Assembly (NCBI RefSeq): GCF_021295395.1
Contig: NZ_JAIWOU010000001.1
Location: 1,367,001-1,431,000, forward strand
Direction of reading: 5' to 3'
DNA length: 64,000 nt
DNA from: Komagataeibacter sp. FNDCR2
GTDB taxonomy: Bacteria > Pseudomonadota > Alphaproteobacteria > Acetobacterales > Acetobacteraceae
Both the position numbers and the translations under genes were made by a program. Positions 36,618 to 46,116 of this stretch are shown one piece after another (position 1 is the first letter of the stretch; the number at the start of each line of letters is the position of its first letter). The notes beneath the pieces were generated by a model that saw only the letters and a list, made by a program, of their open reading frames with translations, did not search any database and had not been told where the DNA came from.

Positions 36618-37787
36618 TCAGGTTATTATCCTGTCCAGTGCCGCGCAGAATTTATCCATATCTGATCTGGAGCCGACCGTGATGCGCGAACAGGTCGGCC
36701 AGATTTTCCAGCTACGGCCAATAATTATCTTCTGCCTGGCAAAAGCCTCGCGCACCGGGGCGGCGGGCTTTTTCCAGTCGATGATGAACATATTCGCCAC
36801 ACTTGGAATATAGGCGACATTCCGCTTTTGCAGGTGGCTGAATGTCGCGGCCTGTATGGCCTGCATTTCCTTGCGCCTCTGGGCAATACGGGCGGCCTGC
36901 CCCACACTGGCAATTCCAGCCGCCACGGCCACGACAGGCAGCATGTAGGACTGGTTGAACCAGTCATAACGCAGCATTTTCTGGTGCAGGTCCGGGCGCG
37001 CCAGACTCAGGCCCAGGCGTAATCCCGCCATGCCAAACAGTTTTGAGAACGTCCGCAGCACGACAATATCACGCCCCGCCCGCACCAGGGATGCAGCACT
37101 TGGCGCATCGGCAAAGTGGATATAGGCCTCATCGACCAGCACGATGGAGCCGGCCGGTTTGTTGGCCAGCAGCCATTCAATATCTTCTAGCGGGGTCAAT
37201 GTCCCGGTCGGGTTGTTAGGCGAGCAGATGTAATACACACCCGCATGCGGATCCGCCGCAAGCATGGCGCGCACGTCCGCCCTGTAACCATTACCGGGCT
37301 GCAGGGGCACTTTCTTCAGCGGTATTTTCAGCCATTCGGCTGTTTCCCATGCCGGTTCATAGGTCGGGTCCACTGTCACCAGCCCCCGGCGCGGCGAACA
37401 GAAGGTGACGATGGCGCGTGACAGGGGATCACTCGATCCCGGCCAGGCCATGATATGGTCCGCGGGCAGGTTCTCCACGGCGGCGACGCCGTCAATCAGG
37501 TTCTGACGCTGATGGAAAGGCCAGTAGCGGTTTCCCTGCGCCACCATTGCCGAACCTGCCGCGATGGCTTCCGGAAAAGGGCCGGTCCACCATTCATTAC
37601 TGTCAATCTGCACATTATCAGGGGGCACCCCGTCCGCGACCAGATCTTCGGCCCGGCTGTTCCGCCCCGGCGCCATGGCCATGGCGGCGCCCAGACCAAG
37701 GAGAGCGCCGATCCGCCCGATCTGCCGCCGGGAATACCCCCGCGCCGTCAGGTCGTTCCTTGATTCGGTGGATAATGCGACGCTCAT
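36618..37787 (-). CDS. Tat-exported PLP aminotransferase (histidinol-phosphate aminotransferase-like)
   Basis: A 389-residue class I/II aminotransferase with a twin-arginine signal: YSRRQIGRIGALLGLGAAMA near residues 18-37, ending near APGRNSRAED. The PLP fold is clear, with YYICSPNNPTGTLTPLEDIE near 196, VLVDEAYIHFAD near 227 and the PLP lysine in RTFSKLFGMAGLRLG near 258. The sequence is closest in type to HisC-like aminotransferases. Export of a PLP enzyme to the periplasm is uncommon; PvdN of Pseudomonas is one known case. It is the last gene of the minus-strand set led by the AraC/dimethylargininase region. The substrate is unknown. Confidence 0.85.
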   Translation of the reverse strand: MSVALSTESRNDLTARGYSRRQIGRIGALLGLGAAMAMAPGRNSRAEDLVADGVPPDNVQIDSNEWWTGPFPEAIAAGSAMVAQGNRYWPFHQRQNLIDGVAAVENLPADHIMAWPGSSDPLSRAIVTFCSPRRGLVTVDPTYEPAWETAEWLKIPLKKVPLQPGNGYRADVRAMLAADPHAGVYYICSPNNPTGTLTPLEDIEWLLANKPAGSIVLVDEAYIHFADAPSAASLVRAGRDIVVLRTFSKLFGMAGLRLGLSLARPDLHQKMLRYDWFNQSYMLPVVAVAAGIASVGQAARIAQRRKEMQAIQAATFSHLQKRNVAYIPSVANMFIIDWKKPAAPVREAFARQKIIIGRSWKIWPTCSRITVGSRSDMDKFCAALDRIIT

Positions 37788-37848
37788 ACGCTTCTCTCCT
37801 TGAAACCAGCCAGCAGCCGGGCCGGGGATCTGTTATTTATGGGTGGGC

Positions 37849-39099
37849 TCAGCTACGATCGAACCTGTCATCAGCCTGTAGAACGGCATGCAGAAGAACA
37901 TTCGCACCCGCCGTGATGTCGTCCGGCTCCGCGCTTTCCGCCTCGTTATGGCTGATCCCGCCCAGACAGGGGACGAAAATCATCGCCGTGGGCAGGATAC
38001 GGGCGACATAGGCCGCGTCATGTCCCGCACCCGAAACAATATCGCGCATGGAATATCCCAGCCCCTGCGCGCTTTCACGCACGCAGTCCACGCAGGCGGG
38101 GTCAAAGTGTACGGCGGCGGAATTCCATGTCGGCACGATCTCGACGGCAACATTGCACTGTGCGGCAACGCCCGCGATCCGGGTGCGGAAATCCGTCTCC
38201 ATGGCTTCAAGCACGCGATCGGACGGGTTGCGCAGATCAACCGTAAACATGACCTCCCCCGGGATCACGTTGCTGCTGGCCGGGCGGCAGTCCACCACGC
38301 CAACCGTTCCCAACCCGTCGGGGCCATGATCCAGCGCCACGGCATGCACCGCGTCAATCATGCGCGCCGCCGCCCACATGGCGTCGGCCCGCATGCCCAT
38401 GGGCGTTGTGCCGGCATGGGCATCCTGCCCGCTCACCCGCACATCGTACCAGCGCATACCCTGCACGCCGCGCACCACGCCGATGGTGCGGCCTTCCGCC
38501 TCCAGCACCGGTCCCTGTTCGATATGCAGTTCGAAATAGGCGGTTGCGGGGTGCGCGCCACATTGCTCATCCCCGACATAGCCCCCATGTTCCAGCGCCG
38601 CTTTCATGCTCACGCCGTCCCGGTCCTCACGCGCCAGGGCGAATTCCTCGGTAAAGACACCAGCGAATACGCCTGATGAAATCATGGGAGGTGTGAACCG
38701 TGCACCCTCCTCATTGGTCCAGTTGACCACTTCGATCGGGTGACGGGTCCGCATATCGGCCTCATGCAGGGCGCGCAGCAGGGCAACCCCGCCAAGGACA
38801 CCCGTAATGCCATCGAATTTCCCGCCCGTGGGCTGGGTATCGAGATGACTGCCGATCATGATGGGTGGCAGTCCGTCTTCACTTCCGTTACGACGCGCGA
38901 ACTGGTTGCCCATGGAGTCATGGCCAACCGTGCAGCCCAGGGCCGTACAGGTGCGTGTGAACCAGTCACGTACCTGCAAATCCTCATCGGAAAGCGCCAG
39001 GCGTCGTAGTCCCCCGCGCGGGGTGCCACCAAAAGCGGCGGTCTCCATCAGGTCACGCCACAGGGCCGCGTCATCTACCAAGAGATTACTCTGCCGCAT
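37849..39099 (-). CDS. M20 zinc hydrolase (N-carbamoyl amino acid hydrolase/allantoate amidohydrolase type)
   Basis: A 416-residue M20 amidohydrolase. Zinc ligands are visible: MIGSHLDTQPTGGKFDGITG near residue 81, NWTNEEGARFTPPM near 126 and ELHIEQGPVLE near 190. A His in GISHNEAE near 384 completes the site. DAHAGTTPM near 224 is the family dimerisation-lid block. Relatives hydrolyse N-carbamoyl-L-amino acids, ureidoglycolate or allantoate. Context with a dimethylargininase-like enzyme and an amino-acid importer suggests an N-carbamoyl or ureido substrate, but the sequence alone does not fix it. It lies 60 bases upstream of the aminotransferase. Confidence 0.88.
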   Translation of the reverse strand: MRQSNLLVDDAALWRDLMETAAFGGTPRGGLRRLALSDEDLQVRDWFTRTCTALGCTVGHDSMGNQFARRNGSEDGLPPIMIGSHLDTQPTGGKFDGITGVLGGVALLRALHEADMRTRHPIEVVNWTNEEGARFTPPMISSGVFAGVFTEEFALAREDRDGVSMKAALEHGGYVGDEQCGAHPATAYFELHIEQGPVLEAEGRTIGVVRGVQGMRWYDVRVSGQDAHAGTTPMGMRADAMWAAARMIDAVHAVALDHGPDGLGTVGVVDCRPASSNVIPGEVMFTVDLRNPSDRVLEAMETDFRTRIAGVAAQCNVAVEIVPTWNSAAVHFDPACVDCVRESAQGLGYSMRDIVSGAGHDAAYVARILPTAMIFVPCLGGISHNEAESAEPDDITAGANVLLHAVLQADDRFDRS

Positions 39100-39153
39100 C
39101 CGTATATTCCCGTATCCTGTCTGTTATCCGCACAAAACCTGTCATACCGACAC

Positions 39154-40095
39154 TCAGTACCCCCGCGCCGGATCGCATATGAGGGCAGGCCGCTCATGGC
39201 GCTCCATCTGGCCGATGACATCGCGAACGTAACGGACCTGCGCCTCACGCGAGGCTTCGGAGGCCACGTGGGGGGTGATCGTTACGCGTTCGTGACGCCA
39301 TAGCGCATGGTCCGCCGGCAGGGGTTCGGGGTCCGTGACATCAAGAACCGCGGCCCCCACCTGCCCTTCATCAAGCGCGCGCAGCAGGTCGTCCGTAATG
39401 ACATGGTTGCCGCGCCCGACATTGATGAAGCCCGCGCCACGCGGCAGCGCCCCCAGAAGGGCATGATTGATCATGCCGCGCGTTTCATGGGTGCTGGGCA
39501 GGAGATTGACCAGTATGTCCAGTTCACCCAGAAAGGCCGGCAATGCATCATTGCCGGAAAAAACCTCAATTCCCGGCAGTTCGCGTGCCGAACGCCGCCA
39601 CCCCGCCACGGTAAACCCGACATGATGGAGGTGTCGGGCCACATGCCCCCCCAGATGGCCCATGCCCATGATCCCGACCCGGGCTTCGCTACAGGTGCGT
39701 GAAATCCGGTTATTCTTCCACACGGCGCGCTGCTGCTGGACGGCCCATGTGCGGGAATCACGCAGCAGGCCCAGCGCCGCCCACAGCACGTAATCCGCCA
39801 TGAGGGCCGCCGTCTGCTCACCGCCCATGCGCACAAGCGGGACATGCACGGGAAAGGCCGGGTCGTGAAGCAGGTGGTTGACACCTGCCCCGGTGCATAT
39901 GATGCCCCTGAGATGCGCCATGCGGGCCAGGTCGGCCGATATGGGGTGCCAGACCAGCGCATAATCGACATGGGCCAGATCCAGCCCCGGCTCGTACCAC
40001 GAGCAGACATCCAGCTCCGGCGCGATGCCGTGGAACGCATCGCGCCATCCCCCGGCCGCCGCCGGGCCGTCCGCGCTTATGACCAGCCTGACCAT
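39154..40095 (-). CDS. D-2-hydroxyacid dehydrogenase (GhrA-like)
   Basis: A 313-residue NAD(P)-dependent D-2-hydroxyacid dehydrogenase of the glyoxylate/hydroxypyruvate reductase A group. The nucleotide motif VGIMGMGHLGGHVARHL is near residue 139. The catalytic Arg lies in INVGRGNHVITDDLL near 228, followed by Asp/Glu in DVTDPEPLP near 255, and the catalytic His in VTITPHVASE near 274. It reduces 2-oxo acids such as glyoxylate or hydroxypyruvate. It sits between the amidohydrolase and the dimethylargininase-like gene, with 54-119 base gaps, perhaps to reduce the oxo acid left after transamination (inference). Confidence 0.88.
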   Translation of the reverse strand: MVRLVISADGPAAAGGWRDAFHGIAPELDVCSWYEPGLDLAHVDYALVWHPISADLARMAHLRGIICTGAGVNHLLHDPAFPVHVPLVRMGGEQTAALMADYVLWAALGLLRDSRTWAVQQQRAVWKNNRISRTCSEARVGIMGMGHLGGHVARHLHHVGFTVAGWRRSARELPGIEVFSGNDALPAFLGELDILVNLLPSTHETRGMINHALLGALPRGAGFINVGRGNHVITDDLLRALDEGQVGAAVLDVTDPEPLPADHALWRHERVTITPHVASEASREAQVRYVRDVIGQMERHERPALICDPARGY

Positions 40096-40214
40096 GTATC
40101 CCTATCCTTGCGCTGTGGCGTGTCAGCCGTTTTCGTCATCAGGCAGGATGCGTCAATATCGGCAAATCGCGAATACCCACAGGACCATTATCCGCGCCAC
40201 ACGTCATCCGCCCT

Positions 40215-41087
40215 TTATGCGGACTGCAACGACTTCCTGCGCAATGGCATGGTCATGCAATGCACGCTGCCGCCACCCTGGGAAAACTGGTTCAGTTCAG
40301 GATCGAACACCGTCAGCCCCTCGGCGCGCAGCATCTGGTTGATCCGTGTCGAGTGGTGCGGACTGACAATACGCCCCTGCCCCAATGCGAGTACGTTGCA
40401 CCCCATATCGCGCATCGCTTCCTTGTAGGATACCGGAAGCAGGCGGATGCCCTGCTGGCGGAACCAGTCCAGATCCTCATCCGCGATGACATCCACCGCC
40501 GCGATTGCAAGATTTTCCGCCACCATTGTGAAAATGACATCCAGATGGAGGAAATGCTCGGGAAAGCGGATCATCCGGCAGGTCCATCCGGCTTCCTCGA
40601 ACCAGCCGATGAACTCGGCGGCCCCGGCTTCATCCGTGCGGCCGCCACTGACCCCGACCGCCAGCAGTCCGGGGCGGATGATGTGGATGTCTCCGCCCTC
40701 GATATTCCCTTTGGTGCAGGTTTTCCAGATCTCGTCCGGGCTGTAGAAGGCGCGGATCTGTTCTTCCTCCCCCTTGCGCTCGGGGCGGGACAGACGCGTT
40801 ACGACCGTGCCGAACGGGGTGGTCTGGGAACTGTCGCGGGTATAGACCTCATACGGCATGCCCTCCTTCGCCGTCAGGTAATGACAGCTTACCCCCGCCC
40901 CCTTCAGGGCATCGACCAGTTCGCCAAACTGCGCCTTCAGGGCCGCGCGGTCGATCCTGACGCCATTGGCCATGCTCTGGATGGCGATGTCATTGCTCGG
41001 GATCCACGAATAATAGTCGGGCGGGCACAGAAGGACATCGGCCAGGTCCCCGGTTTCACTGTCAATAAACCAGCGGTTCGCTACCAT
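40215..41087 (-). CDS. Dimethylarginine dimethylaminohydrolase/amidinotransferase family protein
   Basis: A 290-residue protein of the guanidino-group modifying (GME) superfamily. The usual residues can be seen: YTRDSSQTTPFG near 82-93, NIEGGDIHIIRPG near 128, the catalytic His in EHFLHLDVIFTMV near 178 and the catalytic Cys in GGGSVHCMTMPLRRK near 277. Relatives cleave dimethylarginine to citrulline and dimethylamine, or act as amidinotransferases. It appears complete and active. It is the first enzyme gene downstream of the AraC regulator, and the amino-acid importer diverges on the other side of that regulator. Confidence 0.85.
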   Translation of the reverse strand: MVANRWFIDSETGDLADVLLCPPDYYSWIPSNDIAIQSMANGVRIDRAALKAQFGELVDALKGAGVSCHYLTAKEGMPYEVYTRDSSQTTPFGTVVTRLSRPERKGEEEQIRAFYSPDEIWKTCTKGNIEGGDIHIIRPGLLAVGVSGGRTDEAGAAEFIGWFEEAGWTCRMIRFPEHFLHLDVIFTMVAENLAIAAVDVIADEDLDWFRQQGIRLLPVSYKEAMRDMGCNVLALGQGRIVSPHHSTRINQMLRAEGLTVFDPELNQFSQGGGSVHCMTMPLRRKSLQSA

Positions 41088-41202
41088 TATCTTGAAATCC
41101 TTAGCAAATGACCGGATAGATTATCCTCTGGATTTCGAAACGATACCCGAACATGCCGATCCGCCCAAATATCAATGGTTCATAGTTTACTTTGCATTTT
41201 CA

Positions 41203-42327
41203 TTAATTTAGCCCGGCGTCATCATCCATGTGCGCCGCGCCGCCCCCATCACGATAGGCGCTGGGGGTCTGTCCGGTCCATGAACGGAAGGCGCGGTGGA
41301 AGCCCGAAACCTCCGTATAGCCAAGGGAAAACCCGATTTCCTTGATGGACCGGTTACTTTCACGCAGTAATTTGCGGGCAAGCTGGGCCTTGTATTCATT
41401 GACCAGATCCTGAAACCGCACCCCCTCCACCGCCAGCATGCGCCGCAGCGTGCGGGTTCCCATGCCCAGATCCCGCGCCACGACAGCCAGCGTCGGGCGT
41501 GGCTCAAGCGGGGAGAGGAACTGCGCGCTGATACTGTGGCGGACCCGTTCGCCAATACTGAGGCTGCCATTGATGCGCGCAAGCATGTTGTCGCAATATT
41601 CCGCCATGACATCGGCCGCGATGTCATTGGCCATTTCCGGCATGTCATCCAGATGGTTGCGCCGGATCACAATGCGGTTTTCACCACAGGCGAAGCGTAC
41701 CGGGCATGAGAAATACCGCCTGTAAAGATCGGCATGGCCGGGCCGGGGGAAGGTCAACTGGATTTCAGCGAATTCAAGCCCGCTGCGTTCCAGCCACGCG
41801 CTCCAGTTTCCCAGCCATTCCTCCACCAGGTACATGGCCGTGCGCTGCGGCAGGTCCGCCAGCACATGGGAGCTGATCACGGCATGTTCCGCGTCCTCGC
41901 TCAGGCTCTGCCGCACGCGGATACCGTAGCCCAGAAGGGACTGGTAGCGGATGAACCGGCTTATCGCCTCCCGCCATGTGGGCGCGCTGATGCAGGCATA
42001 GCCCACCACGCCAAAATCGGCCGCGTTGATATGCCGCCCCGCAAGGAAGCCCAGCCCCGCCATATCGACATCAAGCAGGATGCCATCCAGGATCCGGACA
42101 TAATCGCCATAAAGAATCTGTGACCCGCCCCGCCGCAGGTCCGCGCGGTCCAGGCCGAAGCGTTCGAGCACATGCGCGACCGAAAGCTGCCTGTCTTCCA
42201 GCACACCCAGCAGTTTATTAAGGTGCATGCCCGGAATCTGGATCATGACGCGATGCGGGTCATAGCCTCCGTCCGGACGCGGGGCGTGCGGATCAGGACA
42301 AAAAGGATCAACGGACAACACCTGCAT
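41203..42327 (-). CDS. AraC-family regulator with N-terminal effector domain (OruR-like)
   Basis: A 374-residue regulator with an arabinose-binding-like N-terminal domain (about 45-220) and a C-terminal AraC DNA-binding domain (about 270-360). The C-terminal domain shows LGMGTRTLRRMLAVEG near 294 and IKEIGFSLGYTEVSGFHRAFRSWTG's core near 330. The architecture is that of OruR and related regulators of amino acid catabolism. GGAGG precedes the first ATG; an internal ATG at 42246 is possible. It probably controls the downstream enzymes and perhaps the divergent importer. Confidence 0.9.
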   Translation of the reverse strand: MQVLSVDPFCPDPHAPRPDGGYDPHRVMIQIPGMHLNKLLGVLEDRQLSVAHVLERFGLDRADLRRGGSQILYGDYVRILDGILLDVDMAGLGFLAGRHINAADFGVVGYACISAPTWREAISRFIRYQSLLGYGIRVRQSLSEDAEHAVISSHVLADLPQRTAMYLVEEWLGNWSAWLERSGLEFAEIQLTFPRPGHADLYRRYFSCPVRFACGENRIVIRRNHLDDMPEMANDIAADVMAEYCDNMLARINGSLSIGERVRHSISAQFLSPLEPRPTLAVVARDLGMGTRTLRRMLAVEGVRFQDLVNEYKAQLARKLLRESNRSIKEIGFSLGYTEVSGFHRAFRSWTGQTPSAYRDGGGAAHMDDDAGLN

Positions 42328-42525
42328 CTATCACCGGCCCTCCTCTCTTCCCTGTGCCCGCAACCCTGAAAGTCGTTACGAAGCAGGATAATCAGGACAA
42401 CCAATTGGCCATTTCTGCCAATGAGATTCCCCAACCATCTCCATACGCTTTGTTACTCTCCTGATAGCATCAGACGCATCCGTCTGCCTATGTCCTATGT
42501 TCGCTTACGAAGGAAACCGCCGCGC

Positions 42526-43506
42526 ATGACACGCTCGCCATCCGTCGCATCGGTCAAGTCCTTTCCGGCGCGCCGCGCGGCGCGCGGCCACCGTGGTGGC
42601 GGCTTCAACGGCCAGATCGCCGAAGTGGACCTGCGCCTGTTGCGCGTGTTCCGCACCGTGGCGGAGCGCGGCGGTTTCTCGGCGGCGGAAATCGCGCTGG
42701 GCAAAAGCAAATCGTCCATCAGCATCGACATTTCCGCGCTGGAAAACCGGCTGAACCTGACCCTGTGCCTGCGGGGCCGCAGCGGCTTTTCCCTGACCGC
42801 CGAAGGCCGGATGGTGCTGGAAGCGACGGACCAGCTACAGGCTGACATAAGCCGGTTCCAGCAGCGCATCAACGACGCCAGCGGCGTTCTGTCCGGTCGG
42901 TTCTGCCTGTATGTGCCCGACAATACCCAGGTGCATGGCGAAACCGCGATCATCCGCGCGATCGAGACGTTCACCACCCGCCACCCCGATGTATTCATGG
43001 ACGTACGTTCCGCCTCGACACGGGAGGTGGAGTTCGCGGTCCTGAACGGGCAGGCGACGGCGGGCATTACCCTGTATGCCCACCACCAGCCGGACATGCA
43101 TGATACGACGCTGTTCACCGAACGGCTGAATCTCTATTGCGGCCAGCGCCATCCGCTCTTCACCGTTCCCGAGGCCGAGATCACCACCGCCACGCTGGCC
43201 GCGCAGAACATGATCGAGGTCTCGGACGCAGCCCAGTCGTTACGGTGGGAGGACATGCGCGACCGGATGACATTCGCGGCGGCGGCGGAAAACGTGGATT
43301 CCCGCGCGCTTTTGATCCTGTCGGGCAATTATATCGGTTTCCTGCCCGAAGCCTTCGCCCGCCCGCTGCTACGTGACGGGCTGCTGCGGCATATCAGCTT
43401 TGGTGACCTGCACCTGATCACCAGCTTCCATTTTCTTGTCCGTTCCTCCCCCGAAACCGGCCTGATGGTCGAAACGTTCCGGACGATTCTCGAAGATGCG
43501 TGCTAG
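42526..43506 (+). CDS. LysR-family transcriptional regulator
   Basis: A 326-residue LysR-type regulator. The winged helix lies near residues 33-95 (LRLLRVFRTVAERGGFSAAE and SKSSISIDISALENRL), followed by a substrate-binding domain. An N-terminal basic, Gly/Arg-rich tail (about 30 residues, ARRAARGHRGGG) precedes the helix-turn-helix, which is unusual. The ATG at 42526 has GAAGGAA upstream; ATGs at 42421 and 42490 are possible but have no good ribosome site. It is followed by the importer with the next start 57 bases after its stop, so it may regulate uptake. Confidence 0.88.
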   Translation: MTRSPSVASVKSFPARRAARGHRGGGFNGQIAEVDLRLLRVFRTVAERGGFSAAEIALGKSKSSISIDISALENRLNLTLCLRGRSGFSLTAEGRMVLEATDQLQADISRFQQRINDASGVLSGRFCLYVPDNTQVHGETAIIRAIETFTTRHPDVFMDVRSASTREVEFAVLNGQATAGITLYAHHQPDMHDTTLFTERLNLYCGQRHPLFTVPEAEITTATLAAQNMIEVSDAAQSLRWEDMRDRMTFAAAAENVDSRALLILSGNYIGFLPEAFARPLLRDGLLRHISFGDLHLITSFHFLVRSSPETGLMVETFRTILEDAC

Positions 43507-43562
43507 TCCCCCTTCATCCACCCCTGACCCATCCGCCCGTTCCGGCACGGAGTAGCCTTTTC

Positions 43563-45122
43563 ATGCCTGTCCCCCGCCCCCGCGCGTTCGTACGGAAATG
43601 TTTTCTGGTCCTGGCCAGCCTGATCACCCTGTCCCTTGTCAACACGCCTGCCCGGGCGGCGGACCAGCCGGAGTTTGTGCATGATGGCACGCTGACGGTC
43701 TGCACGAACCCCACCCTGCCGCCCATGACGTTCGTAAACGGCACGGACGCCACGGCCATGGCGGGGGTGGACATGGATCTGGCTCAGGCCCTGGCCCGGT
43801 ACTGGAACGTGAAGCTGGTCACGACACCCATGGATTTTGTGGGCCTGTTCCCCAGCCTGGCCGCGCAGCGGTGCGGCATGGTCATAAGCGGCATCATCAA
43901 GCTGCCCGAGCGCGAGAAGAATTTCGACGCCATCACCTATCTGGACACGGCGCTGGTTGTGGTGGCGCGGGCGGGTACGCCCCGGATCACGTCCATGGCC
44001 GACCTGTCCGGCAAAGCCGTGGCCGTGCAGTCGGGCACCAGCTACGCGGCCCGCATCGGCCGCGAGAACGACCTGCTTGTCGCCGCCGGGCACGCGCCGA
44101 TCACGATCCAGCAGTACCCGACCGAAGACGAAGTGGTCCAGCAGGTGCTGATCGGCCGGGTCTTTGCCTTTGCCAGCCAGGATGTCGAACTCTATTTTCG
44201 GCAAAAACAGCTGCACGGCAAGGTCAACATCATTCTGGAACCCGATTACCCGGAATACCGCAATTTCGCGATCTACATCCGCAAGAACGCCCATGACCGC
44301 CAGAGCGTCGAATCAGCCATCGCGACACTGGAAACCAGCGGTACGATCGCCGCGATCAAGAAAAAATGGGCCATAGGCGATAACGGCAGGGACGCGTTCA
44401 CGCAGCCCGCGCAGGCGCCGGGCTTCCGCTGGGCGACCTTCCTGTCCGCCCTGGGCTCGGGCGCTTTCCTGCGCGGCGCGCTCATTACGCTGAGCGTGGC
44501 CGTGCTGTCCCATCTTACGGCCATCGTCATTTCCGTGCCGATGGCGATCACCCTTAATGGCCCGGACTCCATCCTCAAGCAGGCGCTACGGGTCTATGTC
44601 TCGATTTTCCGGGGCGCGCCGACACTGCTGCAACTGCTGTTCATCTGGAACGCACTGCCGCAGTTCTTTCCTGTGTTCCGTGAGGAATGGTTCACCCCGT
44701 TCCTGGCGACATGGCTGTCCCTGTCCATCAATGAATCGGCCTATCAGGTTGAAATCAACCGCGCGGCCCTGTCCGCGGTGGACAAGGGGCAGGAACAGGC
44801 GGCCGATGCGCTGGGCATGAACCGCAGGCAGGTCTATTTCCATGTCATTTTCCCGCAGGCGTTGCGGATCGCGCTGCCGCCCACCATCAACGAGTTCATC
44901 AACCTTCTCAAAACGACCTCGCTGGCTTCGGTCATATCGTTGCAGGAACTTCTGTCCGTAACCCAGATACAGGTCGCGCGCACATTCGAGTTTACCGAAT
45001 ATTATGCGGCTGCCCTGGTGTATTATCTGGCGATGGTCTTCTTCTTCCTGTTTGTCCAGAAGCGGGTCGAGCGCCGTTTTGCCTGGGCTGACCGTCACAA
45101 GGCGAGTGCAAATGAACCCTGA
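43563..45122 (+). CDS. Fused substrate-binding protein and permease of a polar amino acid ABC importer
   Basis: A 519-residue fusion. A signal peptide (to about residue 32, ending PARA) is followed by a solute-binding domain of the PF00497 type (about 38-275; LTVCTNPTLPPMTFVNGTD). Then comes a His/Glu/Arg-type permease domain (about 290-510; RGAPTLLQLLFIWNALPQF, and the EAA loop EQAADALGMNRRQVYFHVIFP's core). Binding protein and permease fused in one chain is a known variation of GlnH-GlnP types. The stop overlaps the ATPase start by about ten bases. Ligands of this family are polar or basic amino acids. Confidence 0.9.
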   Translation: MPVPRPRAFVRKCFLVLASLITLSLVNTPARAADQPEFVHDGTLTVCTNPTLPPMTFVNGTDATAMAGVDMDLAQALARYWNVKLVTTPMDFVGLFPSLAAQRCGMVISGIIKLPEREKNFDAITYLDTALVVVARAGTPRITSMADLSGKAVAVQSGTSYAARIGRENDLLVAAGHAPITIQQYPTEDEVVQQVLIGRVFAFASQDVELYFRQKQLHGKVNIILEPDYPEYRNFAIYIRKNAHDRQSVESAIATLETSGTIAAIKKKWAIGDNGRDAFTQPAQAPGFRWATFLSALGSGAFLRGALITLSVAVLSHLTAIVISVPMAITLNGPDSILKQALRVYVSIFRGAPTLLQLLFIWNALPQFFPVFREEWFTPFLATWLSLSINESAYQVEINRAALSAVDKGQEQAADALGMNRRQVYFHVIFPQALRIALPPTINEFINLLKTTSLASVISLQELLSVTQIQVARTFEFTEYYAAALVYYLAMVFFFLFVQKRVERRFAWADRHKASANEP

Positions 45123-45870
45123 TATTGATAACGATCCGTCCGTGATGATCTCGGTGCGCAATCTCAGCAAGCTCTACAAGGATTTCCTTGCCCTTGACCG
45201 GCTGAACTTCGATGTCCGGCGCGGAGAGAAGATTGTCGTCCTCGGGCCGTCCGGGTCGGGAAAATCGACCCTTATCCGCTGTTTCAACCGTATCGAGCCC
45301 CATTCCAGCGGCAGCCTGACCATCAATGGCAAACTCATCAATGAACATACCAGCCTGACACAACTGCGCGGCATGGTCGGGATGGTGTTCCAGAACTACA
45401 ACCTGTTTCCGCACCTGAGCGTTATTGACAACTGCACCCTCGCCCCCCGGCTCGTACGCGCGACCAGCCGGACCGATGCCGAACAGATGGCGCGCCGTTT
45501 CCTGACACAGGTCAACATACTCGAACAGGCCAACAAATATCCGATCCAGCTTTCCGGTGGCCAGCAGCAGCGCGTGGCCATCGCGCGCGCGCTGTGCATG
45601 CAGCCCGATGTCATGCTGTTCGACGAACCGACGGCCGCCCTTGACCCGGAAGCCATTTCCGGTGTCGTCAGCATCGTGAACGACCTGGCCCAGCGGGGGA
45701 TCACGACGCTCTGCGTCACCCACGAAATGGGGTTTGCACGGCATATTGCCGACCGTATCATCTTTATGGATCAGGGATGTATACTTGAGATTACACCGCC
45801 TGACGAATTCTTTACAAACCCGAAAACGGAACGCGCGCGCGCTTTTCTGGACCAGATGATACGTTGCTGA
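45112..45870 (+). CDS. Amino acid ABC transporter ATPase (GlnQ type)
   Basis: A 252-residue ATPase partner of the fused importer. Walker A VLGPSGSGKSTLIRC is near residue 44, the signature QLSGGQQQRVAIARAL near 146 and Walker B VMLFDEPTAALD near 166. The start ATG lies just before the end of the preceding gene, after GGCGAG. A longer in-frame reading would overlap that gene by 36 codons and is rejected. Confidence 0.94.
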   Translation: MNPDIDNDPSVMISVRNLSKLYKDFLALDRLNFDVRRGEKIVVLGPSGSGKSTLIRCFNRIEPHSSGSLTINGKLINEHTSLTQLRGMVGMVFQNYNLFPHLSVIDNCTLAPRLVRATSRTDAEQMARRFLTQVNILEQANKYPIQLSGGQQQRVAIARALCMQPDVMLFDEPTAALDPEAISGVVSIVNDLAQRGITTLCVTHEMGFARHIADRIIFMDQGCILEITPPDEFFTNPKTERARAFLDQMIRC

Positions 45871-46116
45871 ACAGTAACGTATGGCAAGGGACGAAAGTAA
45901 GATTTACAATATTTCAAACGAACGCCTGCGGTTTCATTGTTAAATAATAATGAAATATAACCACTGACGCTGCATCTCGGCGCACCATGCAAGGGATACC
46001 ATGGCCAGGTCATTTCCCCCTCCCGCACAAGGCAGATATTTCCTGACCGGAACCAAGCCCACCATACGCCGCTTCCGCTCCCCCTCCCCCCACGACCACG
46101 CATAAGGGCTGTAGAC

